64,000 nt of DNA from NCBI GenBank assembly GCA_035771175.1, contig CM069606.1, positions 34,502,816 through 34,566,815 of the forward strand. The letters are read 5' to 3'. This document shows positions 1 to 12,065 of this stretch, piece after piece (within the stretch, counting starts at the first letter, position 1; each line of letters opens with the position of its first letter). The notes beneath the pieces are model-generated. The model made no database searches. It was given only the letters and a program-made list of their open reading frames with translations, and was not told the origin of the DNA. Both the position numbers and the translations under genes were made by a program. The stretch comes from Paratinospora sagittata (taxonomy: Eukaryota > Streptophyta > Magnoliopsida > Ranunculales > Menispermaceae).

Positions 1-365
1 CTTCATATGTTCAAACATTAAAGGAACAATTAGAAACAAAGGTTAATAGGATTTGTTTTGAATCTAAACACAAAGTAGTACCTACTACCTAGATCTTCTG
101 GATACGACAATGGTATTTTGTTTGCTCTGAAGTGCATGGTAAGGTTGATGTTGATCCACCCAAGAGGGGGTTGAATTGAGTGAGATGGTCAATTTAAAAA
201 ATCTCTTTCAATAACTTAGTGATATACATAAGTGTATTAGAATTGAACGCATAAGTAGAACTCAAACTAAATTGCAAACGAGAGACACACAGGATTTATA
301 GTGGTTTGGCCAAGCCTACGTCCACTACCTAATCTCCCGATTAGGATTTTCTCAATTCACTAACT

Positions 366-685
366 GATTCTCTTACGGGTGAGAACCAAACCGTTATAAC
401 TGCCCTTTTACAGGTTAAAGGCAAACCTATCCTTTCACGGGCTAAGGATGAACCAAATTTCCTTTTTTCGGGATGAGAAAACACCCATGTTCCTTTTACG
501 GGATAAGGAAGAACCGTGATCCTTTTATAGGATAAGGAACAACTGTTTCTCTTTTACAGGTTAAGTGATAACCTATCCTTTTACAGGTTAAGGACGCACC
601 TATCCTTTTACAGGATTAGGATGAATCGGTTTCCTACTTGCAGGTGAGGATGAACCTTTTTCTCTTTTACAGGTTCAGAAATAAC
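366..685. repeat. Array of ~11 short hairpin units, ~29-bp period
   Basis: About eleven imperfect repeats follow one another. Each has a left arm, a loop like TTTACGGGAT or TTACAGGTT, the complementary right arm, then an AACC-type spacer. The arms differ between units yet stay complementary: TTCTC/GAGAA at 368-385, then GCC-TTT/AAAGGC, ATCCT/AGGAT, TTCCTT/AAGGAA and TCCTT/AAGGA. Two or three units have mismatched arms. The second LTR copy holds about fifteen units at 30856-31290. Confidence 0.8.
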
Positions 686-1704
686 CTTAACATGATTTCA
701 ATCCTGAAATCATTAAGTGAACTACATTCACTTGTCCTGGTTGTTTCAATCTAGAAACACAACAACATTACAACAAAATAATGTCGGCTTTAACTGAGTA
801 GAACACTTTACAATTAAGCTCGGTACATAGCATTACAAAGATATGAAATATGAAGACGTTATGCTAAGATAAAATACACTTATAGTCCTTTACCTTTTAA
901 TGTTCGGTATTGTTCAAGTGCAGTTTCGAAAAGCATGAATGATGTGATATGAAAATCAGTGCTTCTTCGAAAATAATATGATACCAATAAACATTGACTT
1001 AGAAAATGAAGGACTAGTGTAAATCAAAGACACAGACAATTTTCAAAATAGATATAAAATATAAGTATGAAAACTTCTGGTTCGGTGATCAGTAGTTAAC
1101 ACAACTACTGATATAGTTCAATACAATACTTAAGATATGAAATCAAGTACAATTGTGTTTCTCATGAACTATATCTCAAATTTTATCTTCAGCAAAAATG
1201 ATACCAAGTATGAATCGGTGTTGAGAATTTGAGTAGATACCAGATCAAATAGATTTTCAAAGAAAGAATATAATTAAAGCTCAATATGAAAATCTTTTGA
1301 CTATGTAAAGGTATAAGTGAAAAATACTTTGAAAGTTTAGATGTTTGAAAAACATTTTGACATAGACTAACTTTCAAAAAAATTGGCACAATACAAAATG
1401 ATTGGCAAGTTGTTTGATCCTAAGTGCTGGTATTTATAGACTTAGTAGGACATAACCGTTAGACATTTGAAGTTCAAATAATATGAACGTTTACACACAA
1501 CGGCTAGAATGTCATATGAAAATGGCAACTGTAATTTTCACTAACATTCTGGTTCTTTTTCAGATTTCATGAAAAAGGAAAGTTTAAGAAAAACTTAATT
1601 CATGGATCAGAGAGGATTTTTGATAAGTCTGAAAAGGACTCTGTGCAAAAATCCATTCTGAAAAAGTAGACTGATGTAGTGTACTTGTTCGAACAGTGAC
1701 AGTT

Positions 1705-2390
1705 GTTGAATTAGCGTCCTGATTCCACAATCGACTCCTGACGCATAATATCAACTTTGTCGTTTTGTTCATTGAGGGCGCTCATTACGTATAAGCATCC
1801 CGGTGAACAATGAAGTAAGGGCGCTACTGAATTGTAAGCGTCCTGACTTACTTTAACACTTAAACGACTTAACCCTGAGGGCGCTAATGCACAGTTAGCA
1901 TCCTGCTATATTTTAAAATAATTAAGTGCATGAGGGCTACTTTCCGAGTAAGCGTCCTACCTTTTAAAACATAAAACATAATATGAGGGGCGCTACAACA
2001 CTGTAAGCGTCCTATCATATATTAAGAACATTTGAAACAAAAAACAAGTACGCTGAAGGACAATCAACGTCCTGAAAGTTATTAAGTTGATTCCTAAAGG
2101 TGAAGGCGCTCCTATTCAGGTAGCGTCCTAATAGTTTATTCAACTTATAAGTATCAGCGTTCTCCAAGATAAAATCTTTGAAAAACTTTAGAAATCTTTC
2201 AGTAAGCTGATACTGAATCAGCGTCCAGACAACTTCAGAGGTTGACTAAAGGGAGGCCGCTACTTTACAAGTGGGCATCTTGATTAATTAGTTTAATTCA
2301 ACCTTGAACGTTATCAGCGTCCTAATGAACTATCAACGTCCTGACTTATCAAGTTCAGGAGAGCACTGCTAACTCATTAGCGTCCTAAAA
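1705..2390. repeat. Second palindromic array, GGGCGCT...AGCGTCC units
   Basis: At least seven units carry GGGCGCT (or a near variant) followed 10-20 bases later by AGCGTCC, which pair with one G-T wobble. Clear examples are 1776-1800 and 1819-1843. In some units the flanks also pair, for example GTAA/TTAC outside 1819-1843 and ATATGA/TCATAT outside the unit at 1981-2020. Lone AGCGTCCTGA-like half-units are interspersed. The array is kept in the second LTR copy at 32300-32990. Confidence 0.72.
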
Positions 2391-2980
2391 GACTCTTTAA
2401 AAATAGTTTTGACTCGCGATAAAATATACAATAAATGCGAATAAAAACTCGGTAAATTTCAAGTTACATATGGAGAATTAAATCATTTGAAATACCGTAA
2501 AACTATGATCAAAACATGCAAGTATGCAAGTGATTTGTGCATGGTTTTGGAAAACGTTTGAGTAATGACGATTAGAGAAAGATATACCTTAAATACAATG
2601 TATTTTCCATTTTCTCATAATCTTTAAATCCAACTCTTTATTATGAGATCTTTAATGAATTTCGCATTGCAGTTGATGTCTTGAACGTTGATCGAAAGAT
2701 GTAGACTTGAAGTTTAATCGAATCGTTCGAGTGGTGATCTTGAAATCATGATATGAACGTTGAAGTCCTTTTGATTGAAACGATCGTGAACGTCGGATAT
2801 GACTTTGAGTTCTTTGATCGAATCGTTCCTCGGCTTTTTGCTTTCCTGAGGTGCTAGGATGAGATCTTGATAAACGCTCGTTAGCACCTAAAGAGATTTC
2901 TTTTGTAATCATCAAAATATACTTCATCACAGTATATTTAGGGACGTGCTAAGTGATGAACCTTTTAGGTTAACAGTTGA

Positions 2981-3580
2981 CAGAATCCCGATTCGAATCC
3001 GCGAATCCTACGATTCACAATTTGATTCTCCCTCCATCGATCAGGATCCCACCTATGAATCCCCTCCCTAAATCAGTCTGAATCAATGTGAATCACACGA
3101 TTTGACGATTTGGACTGATTCAGGGAGCTTTTTTTTGCTCCTGATGTTCGCGCTCAACAACAAAAAAGACCCAATCTTCCATATTTTTCCAGCTGCGTGT
3201 TTTGTGTTAACTAACTAACTTTGTTTTTTTGGGGTTGATAGTTTTTTTTTGGCTTGACATCATGCTCTGAATCATGTTTAGGTGTTATTTTGGACAAACA
3301 TTGTTTAATTTAAATTATGTTTCAATGTTAAAAACTTCGAACATTGAAATTCAATGATTAGATTTACTAGATTAAATCACAATAAAAAACAAGATATTAA
3401 AATTTATAGTGAAAATCTAATGTAACATTAAGAATACAAATAAATGTCTATAAAAACTAATTTATATACGATTCATAATTGTATCCTAAATCGTACGATT
3501 TATCGATTCGAATCCTGATTCGATTTAAAGGGATCCCCACCAATTCACTTCTGATTCACAATTCTAACTACCTTGGTGAC
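2981..3580. other. GATTCG-rich AT-rich segment, no gene
   Basis: Both ends are rich in GAATC/GATTC words (2985-3125 and 3470-3570). The right end, read in reverse, resembles the left end only loosely, so a decayed terminal-inverted-repeat element is possible but no target duplication was found. There is a local inverted repeat, CAGGGAGC with GCTCCTG, near 3122-3143. No coding sequence was recognised. Confidence 0.35.
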
Positions 3581-5559
3581 TGGTACTTCCTAGCTTCGAC
3601 TTTATTGGAGCAACTAAGGTAGATTCTTCAAGTTTCAAAAGGGTACTTTATGGGGAATTTGACATTATGGTTATTTGGGCGCATATCTAAGTCTTTGTGG
3701 AATGTTGAGTCTTTATGGGAGAGTTCTGATCTAACTCTTGTCAAGTCTTGGGAGAATATGCCAATCAACAGAGAATGTGGATGTTTTAAGTCAACATTTC
3801 TTTCTATATTTGATAGAATCTTCCGATCCACAGTCATATCCTGCATCTGATTCTTAATTAAGAGCCTCTTACCAATTTTATGTAGGATCCCAATTCTCAT
3901 AACTTTGATTTCAACAGTGGCTGTATTAGTCTCAACAAAGTAATGATATTCCTGGTATGATCAAATTATGTTTTTTCTATTCTTGTATGATTCCTGGTGA
4001 AGGAATTCATGATTGAGAGGATCAATTTGGTTTGGAGAATAGTTTTTGCTTTAAAAAACAAAATGTTTCTAGCAGTATCAAGGCATACATTTGAACAAAA
4101 AGGAATTTGACTCTTACAGTCTTACTCATCAAAGAAAAGGCTGAAGTTTAAGTTTAATTAGCAGATATTCTGGGACTAAAAAGAAAATGTTTTGGCATAC
4201 TTAAAGGCCAGTGGACGTTTGTGACTGGATATGGGGAATACTAATCTTGGTTTGTGACTGCATATTGAACTTACTCGTTGTGGCATTTCCTCAAACAACT
4301 AATTTTTGTGATAATTACTGAAAAAGCAACATGAAAACCAACAAACAATTTTAGGTGCTAAATATATTTATGCAATCTAGACTTTAAAACCACAACCGAC
4401 AAAAAAAAATCAAATAATAGTGATGTTTGTGACTTTTCCTCAAACACATGATAATTTTATTAAGTGAAAACTATGATATATACCTATAAACATAAAAGAT
4501 TTTTTAAATTTGTTCTCTTTGTTGCATTTCTTCAAACAACCATAGTTTGTGATAATTACTGAAAAAATAACATGAAAACCAAAAATAAATTTTATTTGCT
4601 AGATATATAATCTGACATGAAACTATTTTGGGCATGTCATCCAAATCCTAATCTCCCAGCAAAAAAAATAAAAAAATATATAAAAATAAGAGGAAGAAGA
4701 AAAAGGTGCTGCAGTCACCGTGGCCAGGAAACAAGAAAGCAACAACCCTACAATGAATAAGAGCACATGCCAGAAAGGTTTCTCAATTGCAGTGATAATG
4801 GCACATTCACTAAATCACCAGTAGTACTTTTTTCATCCCAGTACTTCATCTTTTCTTTCCAACCTTTCTAAACATGAATACTCCCAAAGCTTCATCTGAC
4901 ATCTATCTTATAATGTGTGTATCATAAAATTCACCATTCATCTCCCAAAACACGACTCAAAATGACAAACAGCCAAAAATTCACTCAAATTCAAATTCCA
5001 CGAAATTCAGAAAATCAAAAGATTTCATACCAAATCAGATACTCTACTACTCTATTCAATCGCACTGCAAACACAATTACGAATGCCGAAAATGCAACCA
5101 ACAAATTATTTTCACAAGGAAATCAGCAAAATCTGGAAAAAAAAAAAAAAAAAACGCAGAGATATTTGACTCACCGAATCACGAAGGAGGCTTGTGAAGC
5201 TGCTGAGAAGTCAAGGAGATTAGAGGAACTGGTGCTGGTGGCGCGGGCGTATTCGCGAAGACGCAGACCCCTTTCAATTTTTTTTTTAACGTTTTTCTTG
5301 GTAGGTTTTTTTTTTTTAAATATTAATATTAAATTAATAAAACTCAATATTAATTTTTTATAATATTTTAATTTAATTATTATTATTAAAATTAAAAATA
5401 TTTTTCTTCCGGAACCAAATGAAGTAATAATATTCTTAAAAAAATTGTTTAAGATTTTCATGCGCAAGCAAATACTTTGATATAACATTTGTATCCTCGT
5501 TTTCCCAAATATTTTTCAAGGATTTTAATTCGCATTCTCATCATGAAATTCTTACGTAC
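3581..5559. other. AT-rich intergenic DNA with a local direct repeat
   Basis: No recognisable gene. About 90 bases at 4283-4376 recur at 4524-4613 (both contain GTGATAATTACTGAAAAA), with a shorter third relative near 4430-4480. At 5165-5290 a GC-richer patch reads on the minus strand towards a GTGAGT splice-donor-like site near 5175. It could be a stray exon or 5' UTR, but no downstream exon was found. A 148-codon + strand ORF at 4917-5363 is low in complexity and was not accepted. Confidence 0.4.
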
Positions 5560-6440
5560 TGTTGGACCATGAGCTGATGTGTTAGGTGCCGAGCTGAGGT
5601 GGCGACATCCAAAGCCTCGACAAAATCTCGAACGTGAGTGTATAGAAGTCAACAGCTCGGCTCAAAAGACTTGGATGACGACCACATGGGCAACGTTATT
5701 GGTCGAAGGGCTTGAACGATAGCTCGACTGGGACAAGCTCACCCTAACTCTCCTAACCATGAACCAAGAATGACATATGTTAACAACAACTCAACTCATC
5801 TAATGGGAAAGGATGAGTTGATGTGATGAGGGTGTTGATCAGCTCGGCCCTGTACTAGAAGAGACCGAGCTGATAAGGTGGCCACCCCTCATCAGTACGA
5901 CGATATGGGAAAAAGCTCGGACTACCGAGCTCTTCCTACTAAACCTCATTTTGAGATATCAGGGACGGATAAGTTCATCAGATTTGGACTTATCTCGAAA
6001 TACCCAAGATAGAAGTGCTCATCCAAGACTTTCGACACAGATGAGGATTATCAACATGAGCTCATTCGAGTTATCCAGAGTAGAAAAGCTCATTCAAGTT
6101 ATCTGGAGTAGATGAGCTCATCAAAGTTATCTGGAGTAGGTGAGCTCATCCGAGTTATCCAGAGTAAATGAGTTCATCCGAGTTATCCGGAGTAGATGAG
6201 CTCTTTCGATTCAAGCTAATATGCTCCCAGCTTACGATTCAAGCTCAACTGATCTTTAATCTTATTTAGTTTTCTATCTTTTTTATCAAGGTTTGAACAC
6301 TTCAAGATTTTAATCTATATCCCAAACCATCGAGCAAAAGGCTAACTCCATGTTTTTTTCCTTTCATTTGTCTTTCTTATCTCTACTAGTATTGTTGTGC
6401 AACCTTAAGTATATAGTTGATCCAATCAACTTCATCAGAT
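5560..6440. mobile_element. LTR-like fragment, family unknown
   Basis: The stretch starts TGTTGGACCATGAGCTG and is rich in GAGCTC/CGAGCT words, as in the long LTRs of some plant retrotransposons. It contains a 28-bp tandem array at 6058-6205. I found no matching 5-bp duplication and no primer site, so its right boundary is a guess. Confidence 0.4.
6058..6205. repeat. 28-bp tandem repeat, ~5 units
   Basis: Five consecutive units resemble GAGCTCATCCGAGTTATCCG followed by GAGTAGAT, with one to four substitutions each. A sixth, decayed unit starts at about 6197. The array lies inside the LTR-like segment. Confidence 0.85.
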
Positions 6441-6466
6441 TGCTTCCCTCCATTGGATTAAGGTAG

Positions 6467-6720
6467 TCATTTTTTCACCCAATTTGTTTGATCGAAGAAA
6501 TTTTGGAGAATGGGGCATGAAGAGCAATGACACCAAACTTGTTTTGCAAAGGGGCTATCTCTTAGCACATGAAGGGTATCTTCAGTAGGCGCTTGACATG
6601 TCTTACAGATTGAATTTGTGGCAATCTTCCTTTTAAATCTAAACTCCTTCATAAGCAATCTATCGTGAAGAGAGAACCATATAAAGTTTTAAAATTTCTA
6701 AAACATTTTAGATTCTAAAT
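6467..6720 (-). pseudogene. LINE fragment: zf-RVT region
   Basis: The minus-strand reading has the layout of the zinc-binding domain after the reverse transcriptase of plant L1-type LINEs: a W-FSLHDRLL stretch, then CKTC, then E-(T)-LHVL, then a VW. The third metal-binding cysteine position reads S in RDSPFAKQVW. Only this small part is present, with no reverse transcriptase next to it. It is on the strand opposite to the large LINE that starts at 7177, so it is a separate, older fragment. Confidence 0.6.
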
Positions 6721-7176
6721 CCAGCTCCAATCGAGTTCATTTGCATCATCCATGTTTTCTGAGAAACTTTTATAAGTTGATTTTGTAGATAAATACGAGA
6801 CAATGAAAATAATTACGAGACATTGAAAATAATTACATCAATACAAAATTAGTTTCAACTATTAATACGGAAAACAATACCCACATCAAGGTCCCATAAA
6901 GGCCTAATCAACTTTGAGCATAACCCTAATCTCCCCTCTTAAGAGGGAGAGGTCAACGTGGCACTTGTTATACATCATACGGTAGTGTGAAATGATTGAA
7001 ACCTAGCGTTTTAAGGACAAATAGACATTGAGTTAAAATAAACTTCTCAAATGTAACTATCACCGTTCATTGTCAAGCTGAGGTGACAAAAAAAAGTAGA
7101 GGTTGTGGGTCATTCAATTTATGTCACGTAAAAAATAAATCTTTTGACATTGTATATTTTAAATGAAATTATTAGA
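6721..7176. other. Spacer before LINE-1 ORF1
   Basis: AT-rich with no recognisable gene. It may include the 5' UTR of the LINE that begins at 7177, but nothing in the sequence fixes that boundary. Confidence 0.35.
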
Positions 7177-7739
7177 GTGGAAGCCAATAAGGTGGTGGAA
7201 AGGTGGAAATCTCTCAAACTTTCGAAAACTGAAGGTGATGCGACTAAGATTGAGGACACATTAATCTCTGAAGGTAGCAAGTTTTACACTGAAGCGTAGT
7301 TGTCATAATCAGAGAAGTTTTCAAGAGTGCAATCATGAAGATGTAGAAATTTGCGAAGGGACTGGATGTATCCTTTCTAGGAAATAACTTATTTTTGTTC
7401 AAGTTTTATCATGAAACGGGTTTGAACAAAATCATAAGAAATGGGCCATGGAGTTTTAACCGTAAAATATTTCTTTTGGATCTGTGTAAAGGGATGAAAG
7501 CGCCGGTGACACTAAAATTTTCCAGAGTTATTTATTGGATTCAAATGCACAACTTACCTCTAGTTTGTATGACCAAAAAAATTGGGATATTACTTGGGAA
7601 GAAGATAGGCGAGGTCCTGGACATTGATACCACAGGCGAAGAGGGGTGTTGGGGCAGTTTCATATTGGTTAAGGTCGCATTGGACCCTAACTTACCATTG
7701 AAGAGAGGCCTCAAAGTTTCACTTGGTAAAAGTAATGAG
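7177..7739 (+). pseudogene. LINE-1 piece 1: ORF1, DUF4283-type N-terminal half
   Basis: This is the start of ORF1 of a plant L1-type LINE. ORF1 proteins bind RNA and accompany the retrotransposition intermediate. From 7395 the reading shows the DUF4283 pattern: a NGPWSFNR motif, then IQMHNLPL, then KIGEVLDID. The expected start codon reads GTG at 7177, and the first ~70 codons contain stops or shifts, so the copy is dead. The frame is cut at 7739 by Copia-1 and resumes at 12428 with the zinc knuckle that normally follows DUF4283. Confidence 0.82.
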
Positions 7740-8050
7740 TGTTGGCATCCGTTCAAATTCCAAAACTGAAGAAAGTTAATGGGTATCAGTTTTTGGAAGA
7801 TAAAGGGTCACCCACTTCCTTCTTTTAAGGCTGAACGTTGGGGAAGATAAAGGGTCACCCACTCCATTCCCCACTTTGTTTGTTTTATTGCATTAAAATA
7901 GGGAGGTTTTTCAGCTGGTCCTTGTACCCTATAAAAGAGTGCTTTGTATCTTTGTTTTTTAAGCAAGTAAGAAAAACTTGAATAAAGATAGTTAAATTTC
8001 CCATTCTCTTTCTCCTCTTTATATTTTTGAGTGCTTTTTGTTTTCTAACA
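7740..8050 (+). repeat. Copia-1 5' LTR
   Basis: 311 bp, TG...CA. It carries a TATA-like CTATAAAAGAG at about 7930. It holds one complete 47-bp GGCTGAACGTTGGGG unit where the 3' LTR has two. Confidence 0.93.
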
Positions 8051-8067
8051 GTGGTATCAGAGATAGG

Positions 8068-11000
8068 ATGAATTCTGTCCAGCAACATGTTCCTAAGTTA
8101 TCAAAGGATAACTATGGTTCATGGTGTATCCAAATGAAAGCCTTGTTTGGATCTCAAGATCTTTGGGAAACCATTAACGATGGTTTTGTGGAACCCACTG
8201 GCGAGCAAGAGGCTGCATGTACAGCAGATGAGAAGAAGGCTATTAGGGAGCAAAGGAAGAAGGATAAAAAAGCTTTGTTTATACTCTATCAAGGGTTGGA
8301 CGAAGCTACCTTCGAAAAGGCTGCCGAAGCAACAACAAGCAAAAAAGCATGGGATATTCTTGTTTCCATCTTCAAAGGAGATGATCGAGTGAAGCGGGTT
8401 CGTCTTCAAGCATTGCGAGGCGAGTTTGAAGCTCTCCACATGAAGGACGGTGAATCGGTGTCCGATTATTTTTCACGATTGCTAATAATCGTGAATGGCT
8501 TGAAGAGAAATGGTGAGAAGCTAGATGACATCCGTGTCGTCGAGAAGGTACTCCGATCCCTTTCCTCTAAATTTGAGCATGTAGTTGTAGCTATCGAAGA
8601 GTCTAAGGACTTGGAGATACTTACAATTGAGGAATTATTGGGTTCACTACAAGTACATGAGCAAAGGATGCAGAAGAAATCTAATCCGGCTGTATTGGAA
8701 CAAGCATTAGAGTCAAAACTGACTCTAAATGATCAAAGAAAATCTACCTCCAACCGGGGTCGAGGCAAAGGCCGAGGGCAAGGTACAACTCAACAATCAA
8801 GCCAAAGTTAGCACAAGAATCAAAGCTTTAGAGGACGAGGAGGTAACCGAGGTAGAGGAAGATCCTATGGACATGGAGCCAATAGGAATGTCCAATGTTT
8901 TAACTGCAATAAATTTGGACACTACGCCTCCGACTGTTGGTTAAAAATTGATGAACAAGCCAATGTTGCAGAGACATCACATGATGTAGGTAATGAATCT
9001 ATCCTACTTCTTGCACATGATGATTCACATACTTCATATAAAAATTGGTATCTTGATTCTGGGGCAAACAATCATATGTGTGGCGAGAAAGAATTGTTTG
9101 TAGAACTCACGGAAGAAGTCCACGGAAAGGTGAACTTGGGAGATTCCTCCAAACTATCAGTTGAAGGCAAAGGGAAAGTAAAAATCTATCAGAAGGATGG
9201 TAAGAATGGGTATATCTCTGATGTGTATTATGTACCTAATATGAAAAGCAATATTCTTAGCATTGGGCAGCTTGTAGAAAAGGGATATAACATACAAATG
9301 AGAGACAACTCTCTCATTTTGAGAGATACAAGTGGAAGAATCATCGCACATGTTCCAATGACCCAAAATCGAATGTTCCCACTTCATCTTAGCACAAAGT
9401 CAGAGAAATGCTTCTATGGAGTCAAAGAAAGTGAGTCATGGAAGTGGTATCATCACCTTGGGCATCTCCACTTTAGCGGTCTAAAACTACTATCTTCATC
9501 AAGCATGGTGCATGGGTTACTAATGATCGAGCCACCAAGTAACACTTGTGATGTTTGTATACTTGGCAAACAAGCACGACTTCCTTTTCCCAGCGGCAAA
9601 TCATGGAGAGCAACGACACCACTTCAACTGATCCACACTGACATATGTGGACCTATTGAACCTGAGTCGCTAGGAGGTAATAGATACTTTATTACTTTCA
9701 TTGACGACTTCAGCAGAAAATTATGGGTTTATTTTCTTAAAGAAAAGTCAGCTGCTTTTGTTGTATTCAAAAACTATAAAGCCCATGTAGAAAAAGAAAG
9801 TGGTCACAAAATTGTAACTCTCCGCTCTGATCGAGGTGGAGAATACACCTCAAAAGTATTTGATGAGTATTGCAGGGAAGAAGGCATAAAACATCAATAT
9901 ACTGCGGCTTACACCCCACAACAAAATGGGATCGTTGAAAGAAAGAATCGCACGATTCTTAACATGACAAGAACTATGCTCAAGGAGAAAGGATTGCCAA
10001 AACAATTCTGGGCGAAAGCTGTGGCATGCTCATCATATGTGCTGAACCGATGTCCTACCAAAAGTGTAAAGCACATGACACCTCAAGAGGCGTGGAGCGG
10101 CTACAAACCAACTATTGCACACCTAAGAATCTTTGGGTGTGTTGCATATTCTCAAGTCCCCAAGCCCAACAGAAAGAAGTTGGATGATCGTGGTGAGAAA
10201 TGCATATTTCTCGGCTATAGTGAAGAATCGAAAGCATACAAGTTCTATAATCCATTAACAAAGAAATTAGTGGTTAGTAGAGATGCTATCTTTGATGAAG
10301 ATAAAGCATGGAGCTGGAATGATGATGAGAAGGCCAAAGAGCAGCAAGTGTTTGAAGAACTTGAAGAACCCCCAACACAAGTTCCACCAGGTATACCACC
10401 ATCTCCTCAACATGACACACCTTCTCCGTGAAGAAACTCACCATCTTCAGCAGAAAGTAGTAGAAACAGATCTTCCATACACCAAAGTCCCATCAAAATG
10501 AGAAGTCTCGCGGAGATTTATAATCAAAGAGAAGAAGACGAATAGACCAACCTCTTCTGTTTATATGCTGATCACGAGCCTCTGACCTTCCAAGAAGTTG
10601 TAGAAGAAGAATGTTGGCGATCGGCAATGGAGGAGGAGATTCATGCTATTCAGAAGAATGACACTTGGGAGATGACAACACTTCCAACAAATCAAAAGGC
10701 TATTGGCATCAAGTGGGTGTACAAAATCAAACGTACTGCTGAGGGTGAAGTTTCTCGTTACAAAGCGAGACTAGTTGCTAAAGGCTACAAGCAGAAGTAC
10801 GGTATTGACTACGAAGAGGTTTTTGCACCAGTTGCAAGACTTGACACGGTGAGATTATTGATTGCACTTGCCGCTCATCATAATTTGAAGATATATCAGC
10901 TTGATGTCAAATCAGCCTTTCTCAATGGCATTCTCGAAGAAGAAGTGTATATTCACCAGCCATAAGGTTTTGAAATTGACGGAGAAGAAAACAAGGTATA

Positions 11001-12051
11001 TCGCCTGAAAAAGGCATTATATGGTTTAAAGCAGGCGCCAAGAGCTTGGAATGCACGCATTGATAGCTATCTTCAACATAATGGTTTCACCAAATGTCCA
11101 TATGAGCATGTAATCTACATGAAGAAAAATCATCAAGGTGAATTTTTGATTATTTGCCTATATGTTGATGACCTGTTGTACATAGGAACTAGCAGTGAAA
11201 TGCTTATGAAATTCAAGCTGTCAATGTTTAAAGAGTTAGAGATGACAGACAACGGACTGATGACTTATTTCCTTGGGATTGAAGTGAAGCAACAACAAGA
11301 TGGGATATTTATATCTCAAACAAAGTACATGAAGGAAATTTTGGAGAAATTCAAGATGAGTAATTGCAACACTGTGAACACTCCAGTAGCTACATGTATG
11401 AAACTATCAAGAGAAGGAAATGGAGGATTTGTGGACTCAACTCTTTTCAAGAGTCTGGTTGGAAGCCTGAGGTACTTGACAATCACAAGGCCCGATATTA
11501 TGTATGGCGTTGGACTTGTGAGTCGTTACATGGAGACACCAAAGGAATCACATTGGCTAGCTGCAAAGAGAATACTATGGTATATCAAAAGCTCACTTAA
11601 TCTTGGTCTATTTTATAATTATGGTGAAAATGCAAAATTAGTAGGCTATGTCTTCTATCTTGGCACAACTGCATTTTCTTGGACCACCAAGAAACAAAAA
11701 ATAGTGGCTCTATCTTCTTGTGAAGCAGAATATATAACAGCTTCATCTACTGTTTGTGAAACAATATGGGTGCGGAATATTTTGAAGGAGCTGGATCATC
11801 CACAGGAGGAGCCAACTGTGATATTTGTGGACAACATGTCAGCTCTCCAACTTCCAAAGAATCCAGTCCATCATGGAAGGAGCAAGCACATTGATACTCG
11901 GTTTCATTTTCTTCGTGATCATGTGAAGCAGAAGACTGTAGAGCTCCAATATTGTCACACTACTGAACAAGTAGCAAATATATTCACTAAACCATTATCA
12001 GGTGACATTTTCATGAAGCTAAGAGACATGCTAGGCATGAAGCAGTTTTGA
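8068..12051 (+). pseudogene. Copia-1 gag-pol, broken by four stops and a deletion
   Basis: One frame of 1,328 codons. Order: gag (UBN2-type, ~8068-8810), zinc knuckle CX2CX4HX4C (~8899-8940), protease with LDSGA (~9053), GAG pre-integrase, integrase with its D, D and E regions (~9640-9960), reverse transcriptase with YVDD (~11160), and RNase H. In-frame stops are TAG 8809, TGA 10429, TAG 10543 and TAA 10963; the frame is otherwise unbroken. In RNase H, GY at ~11644 is followed directly by VFYLGTTAF, so about 19 codons including the first catalytic Asp block are missing. The start at 8068 follows the primer site by a few bases and fits the gag N-terminus. The element cannot make a full polyprotein. 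Confidence 0.93.
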
Positions 12052-12065
12052 TTTGAGGGGGCGAA

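Larger units (their letters stand above)
149..2975 (-). mobile_element. Solo giant LTR (2.83 kb) with 5-bp TSD
   Basis: The sequence begins TGTTGATCCACCC and ends GGTTAACA (TG...CA). It is flanked by a perfect 5-bp direct repeat GTTGA at 144-148 and 2976-2980, the mark of an integrated LTR. The whole stretch aligns by eye with the 5' LTR of the element at 30640-33590, which has the same start, end and internal repeat arrays. In that element the primer-binding site lies on the minus strand, so this LTR is also read on the minus strand. No internal region is attached, so this is a solo LTR left by LTR-LTR recombination. It has no ORF of note and carries two arrays of short palindromes (366-685 and 1705-2390). 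Positions 1-148 are flanking DNA in which I recognise nothing. Confidence 0.88.

Noticed and set aside
3628..3900. Overlapping ORFs on both strands
   Set aside because: No recognisable motif on either strand; could be an old element relic, but nothing supports a product.
4917..5363. 148-codon + strand ORF
   Set aside because: Low-complexity N/T/K composition, an A-run encoding polylysine, and a T-rich hydrophobic tail; no motif, and the opposite strand is equally open.
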